The translations under genes were made by a program, and so were the position numbers. Source: JAENVT01 sp039931555 (GTDB lineage Bacteria; Actinomycetota; Acidimicrobiia; Acidimicrobiales; Ilumatobacteraceae). Taken from it: a DNA stretch of 57,820 nt. Positions 8,272 to 18,163 of this stretch are shown piece by piece. Location: NCBI GenBank assembly GCA_039931555.1, contig JBDTRP010000050.1, positions 1 through 57,820 on the forward strand. The letters are read 5' to 3'. Below the pieces are notes generated by a model. The model saw nothing but the letters and a program-made list of their open reading frames with translations, made no database searches and was not told the DNA's origin. Each line of letters begins with the position of its first letter. The stretch's first letter is position 1.

Positions 8272-9949
8272 CAGCTGCGGTCAGTTCGGCCTCGACGGCG
8301 GCGTTGAGCGCGACGTGTACATCGACGTTGTCATGACGATTCGAGACGACGCGAACCACACACGTGTCGGGCTCGTCGAACCCTGCGCCCAACGTCTCGG
8401 CTGTCTCGGCGACATACGCACGCAGCCCGAACGCCCGAGCGACCTCGATGACATCGGTGCCGTGTGGCGTACCGAACAGTTTTTCGAACTGCTCGCCCGC
8501 AAGCGTCGAGGCTTGCGGTAGGAACGAGAAGATCGCTCCCCCGTCGTTGTCGGTGACGACGATGGTGAGATCGAGGCCTCGCCCGTGCAACGCAGTGAGC
8601 GACGACACGTCGTGGCAGAACGCCACGTCGCCGAGGAGCACACCGGTCGGTGCGCCGCTGCCGATGGCCACGCCGATGCCGGTGGCAATGACTCCGTCGA
8701 TCCCGTTCGCCCCGCGATTGGCGTGCACCGTGACGTCGCTGCGAGGAGCACCGAACCACTCGACGTCGCGCACCGGCATCGACGACGCGACCACCAGGTG
8801 GCCTCCTGCCGGCACACCTGCGGTGATCGCCCGAGCCGTACCCGGTTCCGACAGTCTGGGCTCCGCGTCGAGCGCTGCGTCGAGCGCGGTGCGAGCGATG
8901 CGATCAGCGTGCAACCAGTCACGGAGCCATGGCGCATCACGGTGGTGATGCGACACCCGAGCCGCGAGCTGTGAGCTGAGCATGCCGATCGGCGCGTGAA
9001 CCTGGCGTGCGCCGAGGAGGTTGGGATCGGAGACCAGACCGGCGGCCGACACTGCGACGTGCGACGCACCGGACGCTGCCAGCCACTGGGCGAGCACCTT
9101 CGATGCCGGTGGCATGCCGAGTTGCAGCACCACCGACGGGTAGTGATCCGCGGCGAAACCGGTGACACGGAGCAAGGCGTCGAACCGCACGACTGCCGAC
9201 TCGAGCTGCTGACAGCTTGACTGAGGGTCGGCCAGCACCGGCCACCCTGTGGCGTCGGCCAGCGCCTGCACCGCATGGGGCTGATCGACCCCATTCCCGG
9301 CCACGATCAAACCGTGCGGTGTCGCCAGCAGATCGACCAACTCGTCGATGCCGATCAGCGGCGGCGAGATCAACTCCATGGGCTCAGCAGGAGGCAACTC
9401 ACCCGGCTGACCAACCAGTGGCTCGCGGAACGGCAGGTTGAAGTGCACCGGCCCGGGACGATCGCCCGTCGCGTTGCGCCACCCAGCCGATGCGACCGAT
9501 CGCCAGGTCGGGCGCTGCTCGTCGTCCGCGACGCCAGCATCGACGAAGGCCCGCACGGCCACGCCGTACAGGTTGGTCTGCTCGATCGTCTGTGGTGCGC
9601 CGACGCGGTGGAGCTCTGGCGGGCGATCTGCGGTCAGCACCAGCATCGGTACGCCGGATTGATGGGCCTCGACGATTGCAGCGTGGAAGTGCGTCGCCGC
9701 CGTGCCGCTGGTGCACAGCAGTGCCGCGGGCACGCCGCTGGCCAAGGCGATCCCCAGCGCGGCGAACGCGGCCGTCCGCTCGTCGTGGAAGATGTGCACA
9801 TGGATGTCGGACCGTGCGACCAGTGCCAGCGCCATCGGGGTGCTGCGTGAACCCGGTGCAACCACCGCGTGACGTAGCCCGTGACGAATCCACTCGTCGA
9901 CCAACGTGGCGCAGAACGTTGCCTGCACGTCCTGTGGCGCCGAGGTCAT
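8261..9949 (-). CDS. menD: SEPHCHC synthase (2-succinyl-5-enolpyruvyl-6-hydroxy-3-cyclohexene-1-carboxylate synthase)
   Basis: 562-aa thiamine-diphosphate enzyme joining isochorismate and 2-oxoglutarate. Seen: VVAPGSRSTP and HDERTAAFAALG near the N-terminus (the Glu that activates TPP), CTSGTAATHF, and the TPP/Mg2+ motif GDVAFCHD followed by TDNDGGAIFSFLP. The protein is full length. I chose ATG 9949 because TATCGT ends 7 nt upstream; an in-frame GTG at 9958 is the alternative. It converges on menF with an 11-bp overlap and diverges from the dsbA-like gene with only 32 nt between starts. Confidence 0.93.
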   Translation of the reverse strand: MTSAPQDVQATFCATLVDEWIRHGLRHAVVAPGSRSTPMALALVARSDIHVHIFHDERTAAFAALGIALASGVPAALLCTSGTAATHFHAAIVEAHQSGVPMLVLTADRPPELHRVGAPQTIEQTNLYGVAVRAFVDAGVADDEQRPTWRSVASAGWRNATGDRPGPVHFNLPFREPLVGQPGELPPAEPMELISPPLIGIDELVDLLATPHGLIVAGNGVDQPHAVQALADATGWPVLADPQSSCQQLESAVVRFDALLRVTGFAADHYPSVVLQLGMPPASKVLAQWLAASGASHVAVSAAGLVSDPNLLGARQVHAPIGMLSSQLAARVSHHHRDAPWLRDWLHADRIARTALDAALDAEPRLSEPGTARAITAGVPAGGHLVVASSMPVRDVEWFGAPRSDVTVHANRGANGIDGVIATGIGVAIGSGAPTGVLLGDVAFCHDVSSLTALHGRGLDLTIVVTDNDGGAIFSFLPQASTLAGEQFEKLFGTPHGTDVIEVARAFGLRAYVAETAETLGAGFDEPDTCVVRVVSNRHDNVDVHVALNAAVEAELTAAATA

Positions 9950-9956
9950 GATCGCC

Positions 9957-9962
9957 ACGATA
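9957..9962 (-). promoter_or_regulatory. -10 element, leaderless promoter of menD
   Basis: TATCGT on the minus strand ends 7 nt before ATG 9949, back-to-back with the -10 of the dsbA-like gene. Confidence 0.45.
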
Positions 9963-9968
9963 CGGGCC

Positions 9969-9974
9969 TATCAT
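9969..9974 (+). promoter_or_regulatory. -10 element, leaderless promoter of the dsbA-like gene
   Basis: TATCAT ends 7 nt before GTG 9982. Confidence 0.45.
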
Positions 9975-9981
9975 CCAGCAC

Positions 9982-10638
9982 GTGCGCCCCCACGTCGAGG
10001 TCGAGATCTGGTCGGACGTCGTCTGCCCGTGGTGCTACATCGGCAAACGCCGGTTCGAGACGGCAATCGCCGAACTGGGCGACGAGATCGACGTCGACAT
10101 CGTCTTTCGTCCGTATCAACTCGATCCCACGGCGTCACCTGGGAAGGCCGGGCCGGTGCTCGACGCGTACGCCAAGAAGTTCGGCAGCGTCGAGCGTGCC
10201 CACGAAATCATCGATCACGTCACCGCGATCGCTGCAGCAAGCGGCATCGAGTTCCGGATGGATCGGGCGCTGCGCGCCAACACCTTCCTTGCCCACCGCC
10301 TTCTGTGGCTCGCGCAGGCGACCGGCCACCAGATCGCCCTGAAAGAACGGCTGCTTCGGGCCTACTTCATCGACGGCCTCGACATCGGCGACCTCGACGT
10401 ACTGGCGACATGCGCGGCCGAAGTGGGTCTCGATCACGAGCGGACGCGAGCGTTCCTCGACAGCGACGACGGTGTCGACGAGGTCCGCAGCGAGCTCCGA
10501 TCCGCAGACGAGTTGGAGATCACTGCTGTGCCCACGTTCGTGTTCGACGGCAAGTGGATGGTGCCGGGCGCGCAGGAGCCCGACACGTTCGTGCAGGTGT
10601 TGCGACGCGTCGTTGCCAAGCGCACTGCAGATGTCTGA
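9982..10638 (+). CDS. DsbA-family thiol oxidoreductase (FrnE-like)
   Basis: 218-aa thioredoxin-fold protein with the redox motif CPWC at Cys15/Cys18 right after beta-1 (EIWSDVVCPWC), a helical insertion and a cis-proline segment TAVPTF near residue 185. This is the FrnE/2-hydroxychromene-isomerase-like branch of the DsbA family. No signal peptide is visible, so it is probably cytoplasmic. It lies inside the menaquinone cluster and overlaps menH by 8 bp (ATGTCTGA), so the two are translationally coupled. A role in quinone or thiol redox is suggested only by the neighbourhood. Confidence 0.88.
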   Translation: MRPHVEVEIWSDVVCPWCYIGKRRFETAIAELGDEIDVDIVFRPYQLDPTASPGKAGPVLDAYAKKFGSVERAHEIIDHVTAIAAASGIEFRMDRALRANTFLAHRLLWLAQATGHQIALKERLLRAYFIDGLDIGDLDVLATCAAEVGLDHERTRAFLDSDDGVDEVRSELRSADELEITAVPTFVFDGKWMVPGAQEPDTFVQVLRRVVAKRTADV

Positions 10639-11410
10639 CTGGCGCCCGCTCGAGGGCAGGCTCGCCGCGTGGACATGCGGTCAGGGGCCGCGACTCGTCT
10701 TCGTCCACGGATTCACCCAGACCGCCAACTCGTGGAAGCCGATCGCAGCCCGCTTCGCCGCAGACGGGTACGAGGCGATCGTGCTCGATGCCCCCGGACA
10801 TGGCGGCAGCACGAACGTGCGCGCCGACCTGCGTCGTGGCGCCGACATGCTGACGGCGCTCTGCGGCTTCGGTGTGTACGTCGGTTACAGCCTCGGTGGG
10901 CGGTTGTGCATGCACGCCGCGCTCATGTACCCGCACCTCGTTCGCGGGCTCGCCGTCATCGGCGCCTCACCGGGCATCGCCGACGAGAGCGAGCGTGCCG
11001 AGCGACGCGGCGCCGACAACAAGCTGGCGGATCACATCGTCGACGTGGGGGTCGACGCGTTCCTCCAGGAATGGTTGTCGCAGCCACTGTTCGCCGGGCT
11101 GGAGCTCGACGACGCACAACGCGCCGACCGGCTGGCGAACACTGCAGAAGGGTTGGCCAGCAGCTTGCGCCACGCCGGCACCGGTGCACAGGGCTCGCTG
11201 TGGCCACGCCTGCGAGAGATGAACATGCCGGTCATGACCATGTCGGGTGAGCTCGATCACAAGTTCGCCGCAATCGGCCGGCAGATCGCTGCGGCGGTGC
11301 CCGAAGGCCGGTCCGTGGAGATCCCCGGCGCCGGCCACGCCGCGCACCTTCAGCAGAGCGACGAAGTGATCGGCGCACTGACCGCCTGGTTGCGCGAGAT
11401 CAATTACTGA
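10631..11410 (+). CDS. menH: SHCHC synthase-like alpha/beta hydrolase
   Basis: 259-aa alpha/beta hydrolase with oxyanion segment VHGFTQTANSW, nucleophile elbow GYSLGG (Ser87), acid Asp209 (GELDH) and base His236 (GAGHAAH). MenH removes pyruvate from SEPHCHC to give SHCHC. The position between menD and menA supports this assignment; sequence alone would allow another small hydrolase. ATG 10631 overlaps the end of the dsbA-like gene by 8 bp. The 3' end overlaps that of menA by 11 bp. Confidence 0.85.
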   Translation: MSDWRPLEGRLAAWTCGQGPRLVFVHGFTQTANSWKPIAARFAADGYEAIVLDAPGHGGSTNVRADLRRGADMLTALCGFGVYVGYSLGGRLCMHAALMYPHLVRGLAVIGASPGIADESERAERRGADNKLADHIVDVGVDAFLQEWLSQPLFAGLELDDAQRADRLANTAEGLASSLRHAGTGAQGSLWPRLREMNMPVMTMSGELDHKFAAIGRQIAAAVPEGRSVEIPGAGHAAHLQQSDEVIGALTAWLREINY

Positions 11411-12275
11411 TCGGGCCCAGCGCCAGACCGACCGTCAGCAGCAGCCCAACGACCAATTGCAGCCGCGCCGTCCCGACCAGCACGGCAATGAGCCGGCGAC
11501 CCTCTGCGCCCTGACGAACCATGCGGATCGGCGGCACGGCCAGCACGACGCCGACGATGGCGATCGCTGCCCACGCCCGCCACCAGACGGCGATCACGAT
11601 GATCAGCACCTTGGCCGCAGCGATGCAACCGATGTACAGCCACCTGGTCTTGTCGTCACCGAGTCGCACCGCCAGAGTGCGCTTGCCCGCCAGGCGATCG
11701 GTGGGAATGTCGCGAAGGTTGTTGACGACGAGCAGGGCGCACGCCAGGAAGCCAGCGACGCACCCGGCGACCCAGGCGTGGCCCGGAAAGCCTTCGACCA
11801 CCACGTAGGTCGTGCCGACGGTGGCCACGAGACCGAAGAAGACGAACACGAAGATCTCACCGAGCCCGAGGTACCCGTACGGCCGCGGACCGCCGGTGTA
11901 CCCCCACCCGGCGAGCATCGCCAAGAGCCCGACCACTACCAGCCACCACGTCGTCGCGACGGCCAACGCCAACCCGGCGAATGCGGCGACACCGAACGCC
12001 AACAACGCGGCCCGCTTCACATGACCCGCCGTTGCCAGCCCGCCGGCGACCAACCTCTGCGGGCCGACGCGCACGTCGTCGGTGCCGCGGACCCCATCGC
12101 TGTAGTCGTTGGCGTAGTTCACGCCGATCTGTAGGGCCAGGCTGACGACCAGCGCCGGGCCGACCCTCCACCACACGGGCGATGGACCGCCAACGGCCGC
12201 GCCGGCCCCGATCGCCACGGGCACGACCGCTGCCGGAAGCGTGCGCGGGCGAGCGCCGAGTATCCACCGATTCAC
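11400..12275 (-). CDS. menA: 1,4-dihydroxy-2-naphthoate polyprenyltransferase
   Basis: 291-aa UbiA-superfamily integral membrane prenyltransferase that attaches the polyprenyl tail to DHNA. The two Asp motifs are visible: NYANDYSDG (Asp57, Asp60) and NNLRDIPTDRLAGKR (about 185-199). Eight or nine hydrophobic segments follow. The N-terminus NRWILGARPRTLPAAVVPV is typical. Two GTGs compete: 12275 is preferred because TACGGT ends exactly 7 nt upstream; 12284 has an AAGG 5 nt upstream. Divergent from menE with overlapping -10 boxes. Confidence 0.92.
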   Translation of the reverse strand: MNRWILGARPRTLPAAVVPVAIGAGAAVGGPSPVWWRVGPALVVSLALQIGVNYANDYSDGVRGTDDVRVGPQRLVAGGLATAGHVKRAALLAFGVAAFAGLALAVATTWWLVVVGLLAMLAGWGYTGGPRPYGYLGLGEIFVFVFFGLVATVGTTYVVVEGFPGHAWVAGCVAGFLACALLVVNNLRDIPTDRLAGKRTLAVRLGDDKTRWLYIGCIAAAKVLIIVIAVWWRAWAAIAIVGVVLAVPPIRMVRQGAEGRRLIAVLVGTARLQLVVGLLLTVGLALGPISN

Positions 12276-12282
12276 GGCCGTC

Positions 12283-12288
12283 ACCGTA
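12283..12288 (-). promoter_or_regulatory. -10 element, leaderless promoter of menA
   Basis: TACGGT on the minus strand ends 7 nt before GTG 12275. It overlaps the menE -10 element by two bases. Confidence 0.42.
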
Positions 12289-12292
12289 GCCT
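12287..12292 (+). promoter_or_regulatory. -10 element, leaderless promoter of menE
   Basis: TAGCCT ends 7 nt before GTG 12300, the same hexamer and spacing as menG. Confidence 0.48.
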
Positions 12293-12299
12293 TCTGACC

Positions 12300-13406
<1,107 letters not shown>

Positions 13407-13478
13407 CCGACTAAGGTCGCCCCAACATGCGGAACATTCATTCGGAAACCACGATGGTCTTGGTCGGAGCGGCCCAGG

Positions 13479-14744
13479 GTGACTTCGACTGACGCCACGA
13501 CCACCAGGCTCCCACCTGCATATTGGCGTTTGTGGACGGCAAGCACCATCTCCAACCTCGGCGACGGCGTGTTCATCGTCGCCCTACCGCTGCTTGCCTC
13601 GCGGCTGACGCGCAGCGAACTGTCGATCTCGTTCATCGGTGTCGCTGCCGCGCTCCCGTGGCTGCTGTTGTCGTTGCCGATCGGCGCGATCGTCGATCGC
13701 ATCGACCATCGCCGGTTGATGGTGCGCTCCGACCTCTTCCGCGCCGTGGTCGTCGGAGCCCTGACAGTCGCTGTCGCGTCGCATCACGCGCAGATGTGGA
13801 TGCTCTGGGTCGCCGCCGGCACCCTCGGAGTCGCCGAGGTCTTCTTCGACAACGCATCACAAGCGATGGTCCCGTCGATCGTGCCGGTCGAAGCGCTGGA
13901 GAAGGCCAACGGTCGCCGGATCGCCGCCGAGGTCGCCGCCAACAGCTTCATCGGCACGCCGATCGGCGGTGTGTTGTTCGTCGTCGCGATGTGGCTCCCG
14001 TTCGGCTTTGAAGGGGCAAGCTTCGCCATCGCGGCGATGTTGGTCCTCACCCTGCGCGGGACCCCCGCGATTCATTCGCCTGCAGAGTCCCGCCGATCCC
14101 TGCGCGCCGACATCGCCGAGGGGCTTCGGTGGCTGTCGGCGAGTCAGGTGCTACGCGGTCTCGCGGTGGCGGCCGGCCTGTCGGTGTTGGGCATGCAGAT
14201 GACGGCTGCGATCTTCGTGCTGTTCGCCCAGGATCTGCTGCACCTCAGCGACCGGTGGTACGGCGCATTGATCGCGATCGGTGCGATTGGCGCGGTGGGC
14301 GGCGGCCTCGTGGCAGAACGGCTCACGAAGCGGTTGGGCACCGTGGTGATCATCTATGGAACTGTCGTCGTCTGGACGTTGTGCATGTTCGCCGAGGGGT
14401 GCTGGCCGCGATTGTGGGTCAGCGCTGTCGCTACCGTCACCATGGCCTTCGGGACGACCGTCTGGAACACCATCACCATCTCGTTGCGACAGCGGATCGT
14501 GCCACCCAACCTGTTCGGCCGGGTCAACAGCGTGTACCGCTGGCTGGTCTGGGGCTCGATCTCGATCGGCGCGGGCCTCGGCGGCATCGTCGCCCGGGAG
14601 TTCGGTCTGCGCGCCCCCTTCTTCGTTGGCGCCGGGTTCGGCGTCATCGCGTTGTTGACGCTCTTCGCCTCGATCACTCCGAAGGCCCTGGCCGACTTGA
14701 GCCCGGCATCGTACGACGCGGTGACGTCGCCCGTCTCGAACTGA
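13479..14744 (+). CDS. MFS exporter (MFS_3 / EntS-like)
   Basis: 421-aa major facilitator protein with about 12 hydrophobic segments. Motif-A-like GAIVDRIDHRRLMV follows TM2, and LFGRVNSVYRWLVWG near TM10 is characteristic of the MFS_3/EntS-type exporters. The plasma membrane location is clear; the substrate is unknown. Start GTG 13479 is tentative because no Shine-Dalgarno sequence is seen. It follows menE by 72 bp and may be read from the menE promoter. It converges on the next oxidoreductase gene; I see no hairpin in the 84-bp gap. Confidence 0.85.
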   Translation: MTSTDATTTRLPPAYWRLWTASTISNLGDGVFIVALPLLASRLTRSELSISFIGVAAALPWLLLSLPIGAIVDRIDHRRLMVRSDLFRAVVVGALTVAVASHHAQMWMLWVAAGTLGVAEVFFDNASQAMVPSIVPVEALEKANGRRIAAEVAANSFIGTPIGGVLFVVAMWLPFGFEGASFAIAAMLVLTLRGTPAIHSPAESRRSLRADIAEGLRWLSASQVLRGLAVAAGLSVLGMQMTAAIFVLFAQDLLHLSDRWYGALIAIGAIGAVGGGLVAERLTKRLGTVVIIYGTVVVWTLCMFAEGCWPRLWVSAVATVTMAFGTTVWNTITISLRQRIVPPNLFGRVNSVYRWLVWGSISIGAGLGGIVAREFGLRAPFFVGAGFGVIALLTLFASITPKALADLSPASYDAVTSPVSN

Positions 14745-14828
14745 TCACCGAGTCGCATCTCGAACCAGGCGTCGCGACCGAAGTCGCCAGCACCTCGACA
14801 GTCCCACCACTCACGACGTCCCCAAGGC

Positions 14829-15701
14829 TCAGACCAACGCCGGCGCCAGCGCCCGCCACTGCTCCAACGGCAGGGAGCGAGGTTCGTCGGTGAGCACCTG
14901 GATGCAGACGTGGCTGGCGCCGGCATCGCGGTGCTCTTCTACACGTTTGGCGATCGTGGCGACGTCACCCCACACGACGAGCGAATCGATCAACCGGTTG
15001 CTACCACCATCGGCGATGTCGTCGTCGGTGAAGCCCAACCGCTTCCAGTTGTTCGTGTAGTTCGGCAGTGCGAAGTACCGCACCAGGTTGGCGCGCGCGG
15101 TCGACCGGGCGCGTTGTGGATCGGAGTCCAGCACGACACCCTGCTCGGTCGCGACGAGCGCATCGGGCCCGACAGCCTGGCGGGCCACGTTGGTGTGCTC
15201 TGGCGTCACGAGGTAGGGATGCACCCCCGCCGTGCGGGCAGCAGCAAGCGCCAACATCTTCGGTCCCAGCGCGGCGAGGACGCGATCCTCGGCAGCCAAC
15301 GGGATCGGTGCGGCATCGAGGGCATCGAGAAAGGCACGCATCTGGGCGAGCGGCTTCTGGTAGGCGCCGTCCTCGATGGTGCGATCGATGAGCGCGGCAT
15401 GGCTCACGCCGATCCCGACGAGGAACCTGCTTCCGTGCTCGGCGATGAGTGCAGCATGCTGATGCGCTGTCTCGTCCGCCGAGTGCATCCACAGGTTCAG
15501 GATTCCCGTGGCCACGATTGCCGTGGACGTCGCACCGAGGAGGTTGCGGACCGCGCCGAACACGTCGCCACCGACGTCGGGGATCCACAACGCGCTGTAC
15601 CCCAGTGACTCCAGTTCGGTCGCGGCCGTTGCGATCTCGGCCGAGTCGCCGTGACGCAGCGCACTGCTCCAGATTCCCATGCCCGTCAGTGGATGACTCA
15701 T
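14829..15701 (-). CDS. LLM-class F420-dependent oxidoreductase (TIGR03620-like)
   Basis: 290-aa luciferase-like TIM-barrel protein. LGYSALWIPDVGGDVF, ATGILNLWMHSADETA and FLVGIGVSH are typical of the subgroup annotated as F420-dependent TIGR03620. No substrate can be assigned. The frame is open to 15950, but ATG 15701 (MSHPLTGMGIWSS) gives the correct first beta-strand and normal length. No leaderless -10 or strong Shine-Dalgarno sequence is visible before it. Confidence 0.85.
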   Translation of the reverse strand: MSHPLTGMGIWSSALRHGDSAEIATAATELESLGYSALWIPDVGGDVFGAVRNLLGATSTAIVATGILNLWMHSADETAHQHAALIAEHGSRFLVGIGVSHAALIDRTIEDGAYQKPLAQMRAFLDALDAAPIPLAAEDRVLAALGPKMLALAAARTAGVHPYLVTPEHTNVARQAVGPDALVATEQGVVLDSDPQRARSTARANLVRYFALPNYTNNWKRLGFTDDDIADGGSNRLIDSLVVWGDVATIAKRVEEHRDAGASHVCIQVLTDEPRSLPLEQWRALAPALV

Positions 15702-15804
15702 CCGATCAGCCTGCCACGGACCCCGCCGAGGCGACGGCTCGATCGCCGTCGCCGAAGGACGTCCGGCCCTAACAGGGGGATCGGTCAACCGGTTGGATGA
15801 ACCG

Positions 15805-16263
15805 GTGGACACCGCAGTGAACCTGTTGTGGATCCCGCTCGGTGCAGGGCAACGAGTGGTGCGTACGAGCGGCAGGCTGTTCGAGGCGCTCTCGGCAGCC
15901 GCACACCGACGTCGGCGATGCGACCTGTACCACTCGGCGCTCGTCGTCACCGTTCCCGACGGCTGCTACACGATCGAGATGGCACCGATCCCTGACCTTC
16001 ACGGCGAGCTGCGCGGAGTTGTGGCCGAGGGCTCGGTGGGTGTGAGGGTGCTCGGCAGGCTGCGCACCTTCCGCTATGAGATTCGTTGCTGGCGCGACGG
16101 CGTCATCCCCGATGCGGGCGAGGCGACCACCGTCGCCCTCGACGTCGACGTTGGCTGCGCCGAACGGCTCGTCGAGCTGGCGCCGTCGATCCCCACACCC
16201 GTGTGGGGTCGCAACGAGCTCGGCGCCGGAGAGATGTGGAACTCGAACTCGGTCGTGTCGTAG
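15805..16263 (+). CDS. Conserved actinobacterial hypothetical, cut by an in-frame amber codon
   Basis: About 152 aa from GTG 15805 (TTG 15793 is the alternative). Recognisable conserved stretches are NLLWIPLGAG, RCDLYHSALVV, RGVVAEGSVG, RYEIRCWRDGVIPD and VWGRNELGAGEMWNSNS. From memory of this family, the protein continues WLL.R.G.D...PP..GRAPGW.AGL after WNSNS. Here TAG 16261-16263 stands where the Trp codon TGG is expected, and the same frame continues with recognisable family sequence to TGA 16378-16380. Function unknown; the Cys/His/Asp-rich blocks suggest an enzyme. A 7-bp inverted repeat (15788-15794/15800-15806) covers the start region. Confidence 0.7.
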   Translation: MDTAVNLLWIPLGAGQRVVRTSGRLFEALSAAAHRRRRCDLYHSALVVTVPDGCYTIEMAPIPDLHGELRGVVAEGSVGVRVLGRLRTFRYEIRCWRDGVIPDAGEATTVALDVDVGCAERLVELAPSIPTPVWGRNELGAGEMWNSNSVVS

Positions 16264-16380
16264 CTCCTGTGTCGTAGCGGTGTCGACGTGGCGGGTATCA
16301 CGATGCCGACCGATGGTCGGGCGCCGGGCTGGAGCGCCGGCCTCGTCGTGGCTGAGCGCGAACTGCATCCGCTCGTCTGA
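16264..16380 (+). pseudogene. In-frame continuation of the preceding gene after TAG
   Basis: 38 sense codons follow the TAG in the same frame, including LLCRSGVDVAG and GRAPGWSAGLVVA, and end at TGA 16378-16380. They look like the natural C-terminus of the upstream protein. Either the gene is a recent nonsense mutant, the base is a sequencing error, or the amber codon is read through. Confidence 0.6.
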
Positions 16381-16401
16381 GCAAGGCGTCGCGCGCGGCG
16401 C

Positions 16402-16812
16402 TCAACTGTCGGCTTTGGCGCAGACCTCGAGCTCCATGCCGTCGGGATCGCGGAAGAACAACGACCACTCGTTTCCGAGCCGCTGGATCTCGCCGATCTC
16501 CGCGCCGGCTTCGACCAGGCGTTGCTTCACTCCTTCCAGCACGGCTTTCGATTCAACCGCCAGCGCATAGTGATCGATAGCTCCACGATGGCCTTGCCGG
16601 CGGCGTTCGCCGACGATGTCGCCGGCCGCCACTTCGAACACGTTGAGCGCCGCGCCCCCGCCGAGGTCGAGAATCGACATCCGCGGGTGGTCCCCCGCGG
16701 CTTCCATCTCGAACATCAACTCCGCCTCGAACGCGTCGCGGTAGAACTTCACCGTTCGTTCCATGTCTGATGTCAACGTGGCGACGTGATTGAACCCATC
16801 GGTGACCGGCAC
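16402..16812 (-). CDS. VOC-family (glyoxalase/dioxygenase-like) protein
   Basis: 136-aa vicinal-oxygen-chelate fold protein made of two beta-alpha-beta-beta-beta modules. Probable metal ligands are the His in FNHVATL (residue 8), His in IDHYAL and Glu in MELEV near the C-terminus. Family members include glyoxalase I, extradiol dioxygenases and epimerases; nothing here tells which. GTG 16812 has a GGAGG four bases upstream. Single gene between the interrupted hypothetical and the peptidase. Confidence 0.85.
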   Translation of the reverse strand: MPVTDGFNHVATLTSDMERTVKFYRDAFEAELMFEMEAAGDHPRMSILDLGGGAALNVFEVAAGDIVGERRRQGHRGAIDHYALAVESKAVLEGVKQRLVEAGAEIGEIQRLGNEWSLFFRDPDGMELEVCAKADS

Positions 16813-16934
16813 GATGCCTCCTTCGATCGAGAACCTGCCACCAGACTACGCAACAGTGTCGGGCGCGGCTCAAGAGAATCGTGGTGGCTCACAAATCGTT
16901 CTGGCGCGTTCAGGAGGGACAACGCCAGCACGAC

Positions 16935-17912
16935 TCACCGCTCTTGAGCAAATTTCCGGCTCCAGTTCGACGAGACCAGATCGGCGAGCACGCGACGCCA
17001 GGTGTGCATCATCGTGTCGCCACCATGTCCATCGCCTTCCACCACGATCAGGTGGCTGCCGGGCCAGGCCTGGTGGATGCGCCATGGGGCGTCGAGCGGG
17101 CTGCTGACATCGAGTCGACCGTGGATCAACCAACCAGGGATGGCGGCCAGGCGATGGGCACTGCGGACGATCTCGTCGGGCTCGAGCCACGAGTCATGTC
17201 GCCAGCAGTGCGTGACCTGGCGGGCGAACCCGAGCCGGAACCGGCTGTCGCGATAGCGCGGGTTCGAGACGGCGCCAGGAACTGTCGCAACGTGATTGTC
17301 CTCCCACCTGCACCACGCCGCAGCCGCGGCATCGTGAACCGCAGGATCCGGGTCCATCAACAACCGGTTGTAGGCATCGACCAGGCGCAGATCGCGCAGT
17401 TCGGCGGGAACGTGGTTTCTGAACTGCTCCCACTCGGCCGGGAAGAACCGTCCAGCGTGGACGGTCAGCCAGTCGATATCCGCCCGGGTCCCGGTAGTGA
17501 CAGCAGCCACCACGACTGCGGCAACTCGCTGCGGATGCCGCTCTGCGTAGGTGAGCGCAAGGACCGAACCCCACGACAGGCCGAACACGATCCATCGGTC
17601 GATGCCAAGATGTTCTCTCAGTTGTTCGATATCGCGCACATGGTGGTCCATGTCGATTGAACCCCAATGCACCCCGTCGTCGGCAGCGAAGGGAGTGCTG
17701 CAACCCGATGCGCGCTGGTCGAACAGCACCGCCCGATGGCGGACCGCGTTGAAGTTCGCCCGCGCTCCGGGGGTGTAGCCAGACCCTGGGCCACCATGCA
17801 GGTACACGATCGGAGCCCCGTCGCGGTGCCCGACCTGCTCGTAGGACAGCACATGGCCGTCCCCGACGTCGAGGCGTCCCGCATCGAAAGGCTCCGGAAG
17901 TTCCGCTGACAT
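16935..17912 (-). CDS. Proline iminopeptidase-like alpha/beta hydrolase (peptidase S33)
   Basis: 325-aa hydrolase with the S33 oxyanion motif HGGPG (residues 39-43), DQRASGCSTP (DQRGxGxS-like, 65-74), nucleophile GLSWGS (Ser113), acid in HGRLDVSSP (about 271) and base His in GDGHGG (about 300). These enzymes release N-terminal proline from peptides or act as related amidases and esterases. Family length is normal. ATG 17912 gives the expected N-terminus; the frame is open further upstream but that part is not protein-like. Confidence 0.88.
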   Translation of the reverse strand: MSAELPEPFDAGRLDVGDGHVLSYEQVGHRDGAPIVYLHGGPGSGYTPGARANFNAVRHRAVLFDQRASGCSTPFAADDGVHWGSIDMDHHVRDIEQLREHLGIDRWIVFGLSWGSVLALTYAERHPQRVAAVVVAAVTTGTRADIDWLTVHAGRFFPAEWEQFRNHVPAELRDLRLVDAYNRLLMDPDPAVHDAAAAAWCRWEDNHVATVPGAVSNPRYRDSRFRLGFARQVTHCWRHDSWLEPDEIVRSAHRLAAIPGWLIHGRLDVSSPLDAPWRIHQAWPGSHLIVVEGDGHGGDTMMHTWRRVLADLVSSNWSRKFAQER

Positions 17913-18163
17913 CGCCCAATTCTGGCTCGCCACGCACGGCGATAGGCCGCACGGCCCATTCGCCTCCGCGGCCCGATTCGCGATGACTGCTCTTGGTGAC
18001 GGCGGGTCACCCTCGGCGTCCGCGGCGTTCGAGCAATCGTCCTCACCGGCGTTGATCATCGGCGAGCGCGACACCTTCGGCTCGGTGTGCTTGACCGCAC
18101 CTTGCGAGAAGACTGACGGTTCGCCTCCTGTACACCCGAGCGTTCGACCTCTATATCTATCGA
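17913..18163. other. Non-coding stretch upstream of the micropeptide operon
   Basis: About 250 bp without a convincing gene. Open frames here (for example from 17983) lack a ribosome site and coding character. A weak promoter candidate TGTACA (18129-18134) with TATATC (18152-18157) at 17-bp spacing points towards the micropeptides. Confidence 0.4.

Noticed and set aside
13425..13490. 21-codon ORF before the MFS gene (possible leader peptide)
   Set aside because: No ribosome site and no attenuator structure; TAAGGT lies 9 nt upstream but support is too thin.
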